Of a stretch of DNA of 64,000 nt, positions 22,153 through 33,220 are shown one piece after another. A program made the position numbers and the translations under genes. Source of the stretch: Aralia elata (taxonomy: Eukaryota > Streptophyta > Magnoliopsida > Apiales > Araliaceae); assembly GCA_034770075.1 (NCBI GenBank), contig JAVJAP010000349.1, forward strand, positions 124,001-188,000, given 5' to 3'. The stretch's first letter is position 1. Each line of letters starts with the position of its first letter. Below the pieces are notes generated by a model. It saw only the letters and a list, made by a program, of their open reading frames with translations, searched no databases and was not told where the DNA came from.

Positions 22153-24123
22153 ATGGATCCCGATGCTCATAGTAGCTCCTCCGTGTCACGGACCTCGGGT
22201 GTTCGCCGTCGTAGGGCTGCGCCTGCTCCTGTTCCTCCTCGGACCCGTCAGGCTCGCCGCTTGGCGGAGGCTGTCATTCGTCCCGATCATCCGGACGTTG
22301 AGGAGGCTGTTCCTCCGGAGGTCGCGGCAGAGGGGCCATCCTCCAGCACACCGGCTCCATCTACTCATCAGGCTTCTTCTGGCGCCCCTGTGCAGATACC
22401 CGATCTTTTGGGTCGGGATCTCAGTCGTCACCCCTCAGTATCTCTCGTGGCTAACGAGGTATATTCAGTTCTATTCTGATTTTATTCTCAATTTCTCAAT
22501 TCTCCTTTTATCCGGACTGACCCATTGGTGATTGTCCCAGGTGCCCGAGTTTACTCAGCCGAGGGGCAACTGGTTCAACATCTACTCCCTCTACACGGCT
22601 CTGCACAGCGACTACCGGGCGATGGTGGATTCTTGGGGGTTCCGTCACTTCTTCACTATCATCCCCCGGCAGTGCCCCTGGGGTTATATGAGGGCTTTGT
22701 CCGAGAGATGGTTTCACCAGACCCAGTTCCTTCACCTTCTGGACTGTGAGGTTGTGTTGACCCCCTGGGACTGGAGGTACATTACGGGCATAGAGTTTAC
22801 CGGGTCCCGCGTTCCTCTAGATCTCGACATCACTCCTGCGGAGGTCCGGGCTTTATTGGGCTTCGCTGCTGAGGACCGGGTCTTTAAGGCCCGTAGTATT
22901 CGATCTGGTGCCTTGGCTGTTGATGCGGTCGGGGGTCTCTATGCGCTGCCCATTCCAGCGGATCAGGGTACTCAGGACATTCTGCTCCGACTCCTGTTCC
23001 TGACCATCATGAGGGGTTGTTTCCTAGGGAACAACTCCTCCACCATTCATTTCAGCGTCGTGGGAGCGGTCAGAGACGTGGACCGCATCAGTGACTATGA
23101 CTGGGGGTCATTCACCTTTGCCTACTTCCTCCACGGTATGTGTCTACGCTCGGAGGGCTAGACAGATGCTTGGCTCGGATTTTATCACTTCCTGCTGGTG
23201 AGGTTTCTCTTTCCCTCTTCTTATTGGACTTTCCCTCATTTATTTCCCTTTTCTGCATTCAGATTACTCATGCTTTTCACTGTTTCTGTTCGCAGTTCTG
23301 GGCCTACGAGCGTCTCCCATGTCTGAGGCCTGTCACTACTCTTGGCTTGGACACCTATCCCCGGGGTCGGCGATGGCATCATAGCACCCTGGAGGAGGTC
23401 CCGGTATCTGGCAGTTTTGCACACTGCCGCATCCAGCTGGAGCTGATCACGGCTGCAAGGGTCGTCTGGAGGCCTTATCTTTTTGAGCATCTGGATGTGG
23501 GGTTTATAGATGGGCATCCTACCGGCCCGGAGTTTGCACTTTCCACCCGTCGCCTCACTTTGCAGAGTGTTGGAGGATGGGTTATGTACCTTGGGGAGCG
23601 CGCCTTCAGATGCGTTACAAGAGAGATCCGCATCCCGCACTCCCTTCCTTTCACTACTTCCTGGCCGCTGGATTCTCAGCCTTCAGAGATCATGCTTGCA
23701 GGGGAGGATGGCCGGATGCTTTCGACGGGTCCCAGTACCAGTGATGCCTTCCGTACTTGGTGGGTGCCCCGCACCATCGGTCCTCAGACCCGGGCCACGT
23801 TCTTCCTCGGGGATATGGTCCCCGGCTCGGTGATGATGACCGACTGGGCAGCCTGCGTTCGGACTCCCACTCATGCCGAGCAGATCGCCACCCTGACCCG
23901 TCTGGTAGACCAGCTATCTCTATATCTTCGGGTGCTGGGTCGGACTCCAGAGGATGCTTATGCCTATGATCCTGATGGTGCGGGTTATGATGCGGGCCCG
24001 AGCTCGTCTGATGCCACAGCGCAGCCCTACATTCCGGACATGAACTTCGGTCCTCCGACCTCGACGACCCCAGGGGATCAGTTTGAGGATCCCGCCTTTA
24101 TCGATGAGATTGATTTTATTTAG
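22153..24123 (+). pseudogene. Antisense spliced gene 1: plant mobile domain-like protein
   Basis: A three-exon gene on the strand opposite to Z's gag-pol. Exon 1 (22153-22458) encodes a Ser/Pro/Arg-rich N-terminus ending LVANE. A GT-AG intron (22459-22540) joins in phase 0 to exon 2, which has LLDCEVVLTPWDWRYITGI and a segment around GCFLGNNSSTIHFS and DYDWGSFTFAYFLHG. Exon 3 (23296-24123) starts FWAYERLPCLRP and ends with an acidic tail. These blocks resemble the plant mobile domain (aminotransferase-like) found in transposons and host proteins. The frame shifts near 23140 (about 18 further codons ending SCW are readable in another frame) and the exon 2/3 junction does not restore phase, so this copy is probably broken. 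Function is unknown. Confidence 0.6.
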
Positions 24124-24301
24124 ATCAGGATAGGATAGGGCTTTTGTACCTGTACCTGCTTGGACTTATTTTTCATTTTATGCACTATGTACTGAATTCA
24201 TTTATTTATTCATGCACAGTATTTCTTCTTTTATCTCTATGAACTTCATTTGCTTTATTATTAACTGTATGATGCATGCTTTTCTTATTTATGGATAGAA
24301 A

Positions 24302-25906
24302 ATGACCCCTGTACAGTCTTTTGATACTATTTTTCCACAGATGTCGTCCTCAGATGCCGTGGTACGTTTGGATTTCATTCCTTCCATAGGGTTGGTTGGC
24401 AGTTTCCTCCGCTGGTTGGACAGTTTATTGCCGGCCGACAGGGTCATCGCAGATGGTCTCTTGGGCCATTCTTGGTCCTTATTAACCTTTCAGGTGCCAG
24501 TGGGCTTTGTGGAGGGTATTCTGAGCTATTGGGCGCCTGCCCGTCAGGTGTTCAGGTTAGGGATGGTAGAGCTGACCCCCACCCTCGAGGAGTATGTTCG
24601 CTTCACCGGCTTGCCTTTGGATAGACCTTGTGCCAGGGTCACGGCTGGTTCCATGCGCCGTCAGTTCTTGACCTTTACCGGTTTGCGGAGGGCTGTCTTG
24701 TTACCGGTGATCACATCAGACCATATGGTTCCCCTTCAGTTCTTGATTGACCGATTTGGCTCACCTGACAGTTTTCGTCTTTTCTTCGGCGATTTTTCTG
24801 TATCTGAGGAGCGCTGGGGCGCTTCAAGAGTAGACGTTCTGATGGCCTGTGTCGTCTCAGTTTTGTACTTGCCGGCAGGGCCTGATCAGTTGGACATGCG
24901 GGTTGTCGTGGCTGTTCGAGCCCTTCAGGAGGATCACACCATTCTTCCCATGATTTTGGCGGATACCTATATGTCAGCTTCATACTGTCAATCCTTCCGA
25001 GGCAGGGTATTCAGAGGGAGTTCGACCTTATTGTATATGTGGTTCATGAGTCATCTTAGTCCCATCGGCCATTTCCGTCGCCAAGGGTTTTGCTTTAGCC
25101 ACGACATAACCACGCAGTTTTCGTTTCGTCCCGTGAGCTGTACTGATGTGGCCTCCTGGACATCATTTTTGTCTGTCATTGAGGATCCCTTTCATCTATT
25201 GGTCTACTCAGGCTATTGCTCCTTTATGAGCTTCTTGACTCATGTGCCCACCCTGGATTTCATCCCTATTGCTGGCTCGAGGGGTGTGACGACTTATCAT
25301 CCCCTGGCGGTTATGGGGCAGTTTGATCAGACACAGGATTTACACCCCTTCGCGGGTGCAGCCGCCTACCGATTCCTTATATCATCCCGTTCAGAGAGGG
25401 ATCTACTGCGGATATACGATCTTTGGTCTCGCAGGATCTTTGCCGAATACAGTGAGAGCTGTCACATCCAGACATTTGCTTACGTGCAGTGGTTGCGCGG
25501 AGACTTGGATCCGGCTGGTTTGAGTCAGACTGGGGCCTTTGATGACTCTGGAGTGATTTTCCCGGAGGATACCACAGACCACCCCGTCTCAGCTGATTCT
25601 GCCTCAAGTTGGGCTACTGAGGATACCCGACTCCACCTGACCCTGATTACTGCTGAGGCCGAGAGGGATGCCGCTCTTGTCGAGAGAGATGATGTCATTC
25701 GGGCTAGAGACGCTGCCATTGCTGACAAAGAGGCCATTGTATTTCAGACCAGGGCAGTTGTAGATGCTCATTTTGGGACTGTCAGCCGAGCCACTGCTTT
25801 ACTGGATCGTATTGATATGATGGGGCAACAGATTGCAGGAGATGCTGATGCTTCAGATCTATCCACCACCTTGTCCATCCTGCTTCAGCTAGTTTCAGAT
25901 TTGTAG
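24302..25906 (+). CDS. Antisense gene 2: plant mobile domain/DUF7745-like protein with C-terminal coiled coil
   Basis: An uninterrupted 534-residue frame, antisense to pol and convergent with integrase. Residues around 95-115 read VELTPTLEEYVRFTGLPLDR, a block typical of plant mobile domain/DUF7745-like proteins, preceded by an aromatic ILSYWAPARQVFRLG segment. Residues 445-490 are Ala/Glu/Arg/Asp-rich with heptad character (AEAERDAALVERDDVIRARD), suggesting a coiled coil. The start could be 24302 or the ATG at 24341; the latter follows TTTTTCCACAG, which looks like a splice acceptor, so an upstream exon is possible. An AATAAAA signal lies at 25968. Role unknown; extra antisense frames are known in Tat-lineage elements. 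Confidence 0.6.
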   Translation: MTPVQSFDTIFPQMSSSDAVVRLDFIPSIGLVGSFLRWLDSLLPADRVIADGLLGHSWSLLTFQVPVGFVEGILSYWAPARQVFRLGMVELTPTLEEYVRFTGLPLDRPCARVTAGSMRRQFLTFTGLRRAVLLPVITSDHMVPLQFLIDRFGSPDSFRLFFGDFSVSEERWGASRVDVLMACVVSVLYLPAGPDQLDMRVVVAVRALQEDHTILPMILADTYMSASYCQSFRGRVFRGSSTLLYMWFMSHLSPIGHFRRQGFCFSHDITTQFSFRPVSCTDVASWTSFLSVIEDPFHLLVYSGYCSFMSFLTHVPTLDFIPIAGSRGVTTYHPLAVMGQFDQTQDLHPFAGAAAYRFLISSRSERDLLRIYDLWSRRIFAEYSESCHIQTFAYVQWLRGDLDPAGLSQTGAFDDSGVIFPEDTTDHPVSADSASSWATEDTRLHLTLITAEAERDAALVERDDVIRARDAAIADKEAIVFQTRAVVDAHFGTVSRATALLDRIDMMGQQIAGDADASDLSTTLSILLQLVSDL

Positions 25907-26422
25907 ATTATTTTATTTCCTGCATAGACTATGTTAGTTTCATCGGTTAGCGAAAGAGAGATCTTGTAATAAAATGACTTATATATATAGACATGCATTT
26001 AAATTTAGTCATTTTCCCCTTTTGTCGTATCATTGCTTTTCATTGGATCCTCGTTTTATCCAGTTGACCATGATTTTGACATTTCGCCTTCTTTCTCTTC
26101 TCAAGTCTTGATGGAGATTTGACAGATATTGCCGCACACCTTTTGATTTCTTTGGATTGAATCTCAGATTTTGGATAACTGTTTGGTTGGATCAGGGTTA
26201 TGTCTTTTGGGATGAAGCTGGTTAGGCAGCTGGTTTCGGGAAGGTTTTGAGGGTGTAGGAAGGTTTTATCTGGTTATCGAAAATTGGTTTTGGGTTAGGG
26301 AAAAGATTATTTTTTTTTTTTATGGATCGGACCGCGCCATGATGGCTGCCTTCGTACCCCCACAAGTTGGGAGATCAGGTCCTACGTAGTTCGCTCCCAA
26401 AGGAAAAAAAGGAACTGATGAT
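25907..26422. other. Convergent spacer between antisense gene 2 and integrase
   Basis: About 515 bp between the 3' ends of two converging genes. It holds an AATAAAA signal for the plus-strand gene and an oligo-T run at about 26310. I see no coding frame. Confidence 0.5.
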
Positions 26423-27874
26423 TCAAGCGTAGAACCGCTTCACCGAGTCAGAATTGAGGGGTTGTGGAAATACCTCACCATCCATTTCTTGCAATATGAG
26501 GGCTCCTCCGGATAGCACCTTCTTAATCACAAATGGCCCTTCCCAGTTCGGGGCGAACTTCCCCTTGGCTTCGTCTTGACAAGGCATGACTCTTTTCAGC
26601 ACCAAATCATTTTCTTTGAACTTCCGAGGTCTTATCCTTTTGTCATATGATCGAGAAATCCTTTGTTGATATAACTGACTGTGCCAAACCGCAGCCACCC
26701 TTCTTTCATCAATTAGGGCCAATTGGTCATATCGGCATTGCATCCAATCCTCCTCGCTTATCTGAGCATCGATCACTATTCTGAGGGATGCCATCTCAAC
26801 CTCAACTGGTAGAACATCCTCCATTCCATACACCAAAGCGTAAGGGGTTGCCCCTGTAGACGTACGCGTTGTCGTTCGGTATGCCAGCAGGGTGAGGGGT
26901 AATAAATCCGGCCATCCCCGATGATTAGCAGACATTTTGGCCATGATCTTCTTGATGTTTTTGTTGGCAGCCTCCACTGCCCCATTCATCTTAGGACGGT
27001 AAATGACGAAATTGAGGTGCTTGATCTTAAACTGGTCACACAGTCCCTTCATGAGGGCGTTGTTTAAATTCTTGGCATTGTCGGAGACCAAAACCTCAGG
27101 TTGTCCGTATCGACAAATGACATTATTCCTGATGAAACCGACGATGACCTCCTGAGTTACCTTGGGGAAAGAAGCTGCCTCTACCCATTTGGTGAAATAA
27201 TCGATCATGACGAAAATGAATCGGTGTCCGTTGCTCGCTTTGGGCTCTATTGGTCCGATTACATCCATTCCCCACATTGAAAATGGCCACGGGGAGGTCA
27301 TACAGTGCAGTTCATTGGGAGGCGTATGGATCACATTACCGTGCGCCTGACATTGGTAACACCGTTTGACATGATCATCGCAATCGGCTTTCAGCGTTAA
27401 CCAATAATGCCCTGTCCTCAAGATCTTTTTGGCCAGCATCGGTCCACTCATATGTGGCCCACACACCACACCATGTATTTCATTCATAATCCTCCGGGCC
27501 TGTGTTTCATCTACGCATTGCAACAGTCCCAACCCAGCATCCCTTTTGTAGAGTGAATCCCCACTTAGGTAAAATTTCATCGCCATCTTTTGAATTCTCA
27601 TCCTCTTAGTTCGACTCGCTTGGTCGGGAATGGATCTATCTCTCAGATATTCCCTTATGTCGTGATACCAGGGCTGCCTGGTCAACACCACCTCGTCTGA
27701 CAACACTGCCACATGTTCCTCATATGCCGGGGCATCCTGTACGGCTATCTCAATCTGTGGACTGTCCCTGTTCTTGATTACGTGGATTAAGGAAGCCAGA
27801 GTTGCCAATGCATCGGCAAAGTCATTCCGTCCCCGGGGAATATGGCGGAAAGCGATATCCTCGAACTCTTGCAT
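26423..27874 (-). pseudogene. Integrase of Z
   Basis: A 483-residue open stretch with a Tat-type integrase: N-terminal HHCC zinc finger (EIHGVVCGPHMSG, then CYQCQAHG), then catalytic Asp in WGMDVIGPI, second Asp in LVSDNAKNL and Glu in NGAVEAANKNIKKI. The C-terminal GPF-type sequence is WEGPFVIKKV. No chromodomain follows, as expected for the Tat lineage. The open stretch starts downstream of a stop at 27926 but stays in frame with the RNase H segment, so integrase was originally part of the pol polyprotein. The catalytic residues appear intact. Confidence 0.92.
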
Positions 27875-27925
27875 CAGCTGGGTAACACAACGATGGTATG
27901 GAAGTAACCGAAGCTCCTTAGTGTT

Positions 27926-28267
27926 CTACACCCCGATTGCCTGTTTGATTACCAATTCTGAATCCCCGAACACCGCTAGTCTCTTCACCCCCATGTTGCG
28001 GGCCAAGCGGAGTCCCAAGATACATCCCTCGTATTCAGCGGTGTTGTTCGAATTGCTGAAATGCAGTTTAGTGGCCACGGGGTATTGTTCTCCGGTGACA
28101 GAGACTAAGACCGCTCCGGCTCCTGCCCCGTCGGCGTTCATGGCACCATCAAAATATAGCTTCCAGAACTGTCCCTCGTGATCACGTTTCTCGCGTGATA
28201 CCCAAAATATATCTTCGCCCGGAAGAGGAGTTCCCTCCTGACGGGGTTTCTGCCAACTGATCTGCAA
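27926..28267 (-). pseudogene. Archaeal-type RNase H of Z
   Basis: The second RNase H typical of Tat elements. Visible: first Asp in WKLYFDGAMN, Glu in NNTAEYEGC, Asp in AVFGDSELVIKQ. It is in frame with integrase but cut from it by one TAG stop at 27926-27928, and it lies one frame off the RT segment (shift between about 28182 and 28267). The added RNase H is thought to compensate for a weakened RT-linked one. In this copy it cannot be translated as part of pol without readthrough. Confidence 0.85.
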
Positions 28268-29951
28268 TTCCCTGCCCTTTCATGGCCTTCTGAGTCATGT
28301 ACACCATGTCAAACTGTTGTAAGATCAACTGCCATCTTGACAACCGACAATTCAGCATGGGCCTTTCAAAAATATATTTCAGGGGATCCATTCTTGATAT
28401 CAGGTACGTCATATGCCCATGGAGGTAGTGCTGTAATTTCCCTGCGGCCCAGGCCAGAGCACAACAGGTCTTTTCGATGGGAGTGTAATTTTGTTCACAT
28501 TGGCTAAATCTTTTGCTAAGGTAATAGATGGCCTGCTCTTTACCTGCCTCATTCTTTTGTCCCAGCATACATCCCATCGCGATGGCATTGACCGATATAT
28601 ACATAAACAGAGGGATCCCATCCTTCGGGGGTACCAGCACTGGTGCCTCCGCCAGCTGCTTTTTAATGGTTTGAAAAGCCTTCTGACATTGCCCATTCCA
28701 CTCCTGGGAAGCCCCTTTTCTTAATAGTTTGAAAATGGGCTCACATGTAGTCGTCAAGTGGGATATAAAACGGCTGATGAAGTTTATCCTCCCGAGGAAA
28801 CCTCTTATCTCCTTCTCTGTGTGAGGCGCCGGCATATCCACAATGGCCTTAATCTTTGCTGGATCCAACTCAAGGCCCCGATCACTAACCAGGAATCCCA
28901 AGAGCTTACCCGACTGCACTCCGAAAGCACACTTGGCCGGATTGAGTTTTAATTTATACTTTCTGAGCCGATCGAATAGCTTTTTGAGATGGGTTATATG
29001 GTCAGATTCTTCCTTCGATTTCACAATAATGTCATCCACGTAGACCTCTATCTCCTTGTGCATCATATCGTGGAATAGGGCCATCATGGCTCTCTGATAA
29101 GTAGCCCCCGCATTTGTGAGACCAAAAGCCAATCGTCTGTAGCAGAAAGTGCCCCAAGGGGTGATGAATGCGGTCTTTTCCCGATCTTCTTCCGCCACCA
29201 TTATCTGATGATATCCCGCGAAGCAATCCACAAAAGAGTACATTTCGTACTGGGCTGTGTTATCCACCAGGATGTGTATGAAAGGCGCCGGGAAGTTATC
29301 TTTGAGACTGGCCTTGTTTAGATCTCTGTAGTCTACACATACCCTCACCTTTCCTCCAGGCTTAGCCACTGGGACTACATTGGATAGCCATTCCGGGTAA
29401 GTGGACACCATAATGATTCCCGCCCTGAACTGCTTGATGATCTCTTCCTTTACTTTTAAGCTCCACTCCGGTTTCAACTTTCTTAATTTTTGCTTGATAG
29501 GCCTGAAACCCTCCTTGATGGGTAATCGGTGTACCACAATGTCGGTGGACAATCCGATCATATCCTCATGAGACCAGGCAAAGACATCCTCATATTGTTT
29601 TAGCAACTCAGTTATTTCGGCTTTTTGGTTGGGGATAAGGTCCGTCCCTATCTTGAGTTCTTTTGGCTTGTCAGGGGTTCCAATATCAATGGTGACGGTT
29701 TGGTCCAAGTTGGGTTTGGGTTTATCCTCGACCCACCCTTTGATCTCGTCAGGCGCGTCGTCGTAATCTGTCTCATCTTGTTCAATGCCCATTAAATCGA
29801 AATCCAGCTCAATGTCAAAATCATAATCATCATTCAAATTGGAAAGACCGTTTGTTAGGCAAGGATTACTCAAATTGGTACACCTGACATGAAACAAAAT
29901 ACTTGTCATATATAAATCATTTTTCACGACGATCGCATTTTCAAATAACAC
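28182..29951 (-). pseudogene. Reverse transcriptase and RT-linked RNase H of Z
   Basis: A 589-residue open stretch. RT blocks are visible: VCVDYRDLNKASLK near 205, AFGLTNAGATYQ near 275 and the catalytic YVDD at 304-307. A decayed RNase H-like connection domain follows (ISVNAIAMGCMLGQ, then RMDPLKYIFERP). The true coding start is probably not the ATG at 29951: a splice acceptor falls inside codon 23 and joins in phase to the gag-pro frame (see the intron). The N-terminal 50 residues after the acceptor are acidic. The frame breaks at the 3' end, about 28200, before the second RNase H. Confidence 0.92.
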
Positions 29952-30050
29952 GAAGAAACGACATAATTATGCAAAAATAAAACAACAACAAAAATAAACT
30001 TCTTCATTCCCCCGTCCTCTGGGGTCTACCACCCTGACGTCGGGTTTTAC
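29884..30050 (-). other. Predicted intron between gag-pro and pol of Z
   Basis: On the minus strand the gag-pro frame reads ...AAA CAA GG then GTAAAA (donor at 30050), with a stop right after if unspliced. 167 nt later TTTCATGTCAG is followed by G TGT ACC. Joining GG to G completes a Gly codon and continues in the RT frame. Ogre-type elements are known to splice a short intron at this position. Splicing would give a gag-pro-pol protein, whereas unspliced RNA stops after protease. Confidence 0.8.
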
Positions 30051-31540
30051 CCTTGTTTGGATATCACTGGTTTCAGGGTCCAGTTGTCGACGGTCAGGTC
30101 AGACGAAATGCGCTGGATAAAAGGGGGCCTCACATCGGACACTTCCCCGATGATTGCGGATACGTCGCCTGAGTCCTCCTTCCTATCTTCTCCAGGAATA
30201 ATTAGCCCTGCCCAATCGATGACGGGCACAACTTGTTGGGCTCCCGGTGGTGTGATAATATTCGTTCCCACCCTACTGCTTGTTGATTGCCCGGGGATAT
30301 AGCACTTGGTTTCAAACTCCTTCGCGACCTCTTGCAGGAAAATCTCCCTCCTGGCCGATTCATCACTTGCGGAGATCAATTCTTTATCCCCAGACTCAAT
30401 TACGGTTTTATTGATCCCTTGCTCATTGTTAACCCCGGTCACCAGACTGCCAGCCAGCCGAACCGGATCTGTACCTTGACGGTGTCTCCGTGCTGCGCCT
30501 TCGCGATATCCCAATCCTGCTTTACCTATCTGCTGTGGTAATTGGATGGGCTCGGTGATTCCTTGACTGCTCCTTCCTAACCCCTGTCCCGGCTGGAAGT
30601 TCATTTTTATCATTTCCTTTGCCACAAAGGTAAGTTCTGGAGAGACCCTAGGTTTCATAGCTGGAGCTCCCAGGTATCTATAATGGGGAGTGCTAATCTC
30701 CAGTGCTTGAAAGCTGGCAGGTGCCGCCGACTCATCTACATTGATCCCCGGTAGGCCACTCCTGGGAGGAGAAGGGTCATCACACTCGGCCGAGATTGTT
30801 ACCAGATTCCCATCGATGATTAGCTTGATTTGTTGGTGGAGTGTAGAAGGAACTGCCCCGGCCATGTGTATCCACGGCCTCCCCAATAATAGGTTATAAC
30901 TGGCCGCGATGTCAAGGACTTGGAAAGAAATGTCAAAAGTACAAGGTCCTATCTCCACCGGTAATTCAATCTCTCCAATTATATCCCTCCTCGAACCATC
31001 AAAAGCTCGCACCACCACATGACTGGCTCGTAGGCGCTTGGGATTGATGTTCATCTTCTGTAGGGTACTAAGGGGACAGATATTCAATGTCGATCCTCCA
31101 TCAATCAGCACCACATTCATTACATAACCCGAGGAGATTACCGCAATATGTAGCGGTTTCCGGTGCCCCCTTCCCTCTTTGGGGATGTCCTCATCTGCGA
31201 AGGATATTACATCGTTCTCCAATAGGTGGCCCACCAGCTGGCCGAAACCTTCCTCACTAATTTCCTTGGGCACGTATGCTTCTTCCATAACCTTCGTTAG
31301 GGATTTGCAATGCTCATTGGATGACAACACCAAGTCCATGACTGATGTTAGGGTTGACTCCTCATTTAAAATCTGGATCCCCCTTGCTTCCGGATGATCC
31401 ATCCTTCTCAAGAATTCTATGGCCCTTTCTTCGGAAATCTCTTTATTTTTCCTCCTTTGGCTATCCAGGACTCGCCCGGCAAGATATAAGGGGTTCCCCT
31501 TTGTCGTCACAGAAGCACAACTGGCCGCTTCCTCTGGCAT
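30051..31540 (-). pseudogene. Aspartic protease with G-patch (gag-pro C-terminal part) of Z
   Basis: A minus-strand frame with the retropepsin active site LIDGGSTLN (residues 145-153) and the flap-side LLLGRPWIH. About 300 residues in there is a G-patch-like stretch (PGQGLGRSSQGI and KAGLGYREG). The protease cleaves the polyprotein; a G-patch next to protease is seen in several retroelements. It is in the same frame as the gag segment upstream, separated by one stop (31553-31555) within VP-stop-NYGG. Unspliced, it ends at 30047. Confidence 0.85.
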
Positions 31541-31552
31541 TCCCCCATAATT

Positions 31553-32482
31553 TCAGGGTACAGTCTTTAGACTATTGATAGGGATTTGCGGCCTTGCCGC
31601 AAGGATGATGGGCCTCGGAGCCGTCAACTTGACAGGTCCCCCTGAGCTATTCGTACTTACCCCTATCAACCTGATGGGCGCTACCCTTGCACTCCCATGA
31701 TCATGTATCACGTTGATCATTTCCTCAATTTTCTGCACATAGTTCAACCTTGGCGGCCCTCCAGCTTCACTCGCCTCCGTCGCATTGACTCCCCCTCCAT
31801 CATGTCTTGGCAGGGGATTTACCTTAACATTCGGGGAGTCAGGCTGTTCCACTACAATTTCCCCACTGTCAATCAGGTTTTGGATTCGATGCTTCAACGT
31901 CCAACAGTCTTGTGTATCATGGCCAGGGGAACTGGAGTGGTATGCACATCGCTTGCTCGGGTCAAACCTTCTACCCTTTGGGTCACTCGGGGGTGCCAAA
32001 CCAACTATCTTCTTTTGGGCTACTAATACCGCTAATACCCGTTCAAGCGGTTCCCCGAGCGGGGTGAATACTCGATTTTGCGAGGCCTCAAATCTTCTTC
32101 GCCCCTCTGCCCTTTGATCTGTGAAGTTTGGCTGTCGGGATGGCCCTACCCTCTGCACCTGTACCGGAAGATGGCTTTCTGTTTTTCTGGATGACCCCTG
32201 TAGGATGAGGGAGACATCCTCTTCCTTCTTCTTTTGGGCCCTCCGGGAAGTGCTGCCATAGTTTCCATTCTGTATTTGCTCGGCAGCAGTTTCTAAAGCA
32301 GTAAAATCCCGAATTTTACCTGATTTCAATCCCATATCTACCATCTCTCCATGTTTAATCATTTCAGCAAAGGGTCTTCCAATCCCCGAAATGACTCGTT
32401 TATAATACGGTGCCTCCTGAATGTCTACAAAAGTCATCACCATCTCTGATTCGCTCATCGGGGGGTTCACCTGTGCGGCCAT
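31553..32482 (-). pseudogene. Gag C-terminal half of Z
   Basis: A 309-residue open stretch continuing the gag frame. It starts around MAAQVNPPMSESEMVMTF and includes a segment with C and H residues (CAYHSSSPGHDTQDCWTLKH), a CHHC-type nucleocapsid finger characteristic of Tat gags. A basic, proline-rich linker to protease follows. It is bounded by two single stop codons (32495-32497 upstream, 31553-31555 downstream) and both neighbours are in the same frame. Those stops are therefore point changes in one original gag-pro frame. Confidence 0.85.
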
Positions 32483-32494
32483 GCCCCTCCATCG

Positions 32495-33220
32495 TTACGC
32501 ATATTCCCTGAAGGATTCCCTAGGTTGTTTCTTTACTTTTGTCATTTGGTACCTGTCAGGGGCCATCTGGGCCTGAAAGCTGTATTGGGTTAAGAAGGTA
32601 TGGGCCAGTTCCTCCCAGTTGTGGATTCGGGCGTTGTCAAGGCGGGCATACCAAATTCTTGCCTCCCCCGTTAAGCTTTTCTGGAACAGCTGCATTCTCA
32701 ACCCTTCATCCTCGGCATAAGAACCGAGCTCTCCAATGTATATTTTCAAGTGTGTGTAGGGGTCTCCCTTTCCATTGTATTTTTCAAACTCGGGGATTTT
32801 AAATTTTTTCGGGTATCTGGCTCCGGGGAAGACACATAAATCTGAATAATTAACCTTGCCGAGGGACCCTATGCCCTTCATAGATTGGATGGTTTCCTCC
32901 ATTTGTCTCATTTTCTTCCGCAGGTCATCTGTATCTCCCTCCTCCGGTATAGTAATCACTGTCCTGTTGGGTATGGGAACGGCCCTTGGGATGACTGGCT
33001 CGTCCTTGAATTGGGATTGGTCTTCCTTAAACAGGTTTGTACCATTTTTAGGAGGATTCGGGTCACCCCCCGGCGGTGGAATATTGTGCGGTCCTTGGTT
33101 TGGCGGATCCTGTCTGATTAGGAACTGCTCTCTTAGCATTGTGGCCATTTCCATCATCTGCTTTTTAAAGTCATCAAACTCTTCCCGAGATATGGAACTA
33201 TGATTTGGAAGATCAGCCAT
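32495..33220 (-). pseudogene. Gag N-terminal half (capsid) of Z
   Basis: Starts at the ATG at 33220 (MADLPNHSSIS), the first ATG of this frame after the 5' UTR. An acidic/proline-rich N-terminus and a short coiled coil (DLRKKMRQMEETIQSM) precede the capsid domain: KFKIPEFEKYNGKGDPYTHL, FQKSLTGEARIWYARLD and FLTQYSFQ. It ends at one TAA at 32495-32497 after ESFREYA. The capsid forms the particle shell. In an intact relative this would be one frame with 31553-32482. Confidence 0.9.

Noticed and set aside
23136..23161. A possible 26-nt GT-AG micro-intron in antisense gene 1.
   Set aside because: Far below the workable plant intron length; a simple frameshift explains the frame change better.
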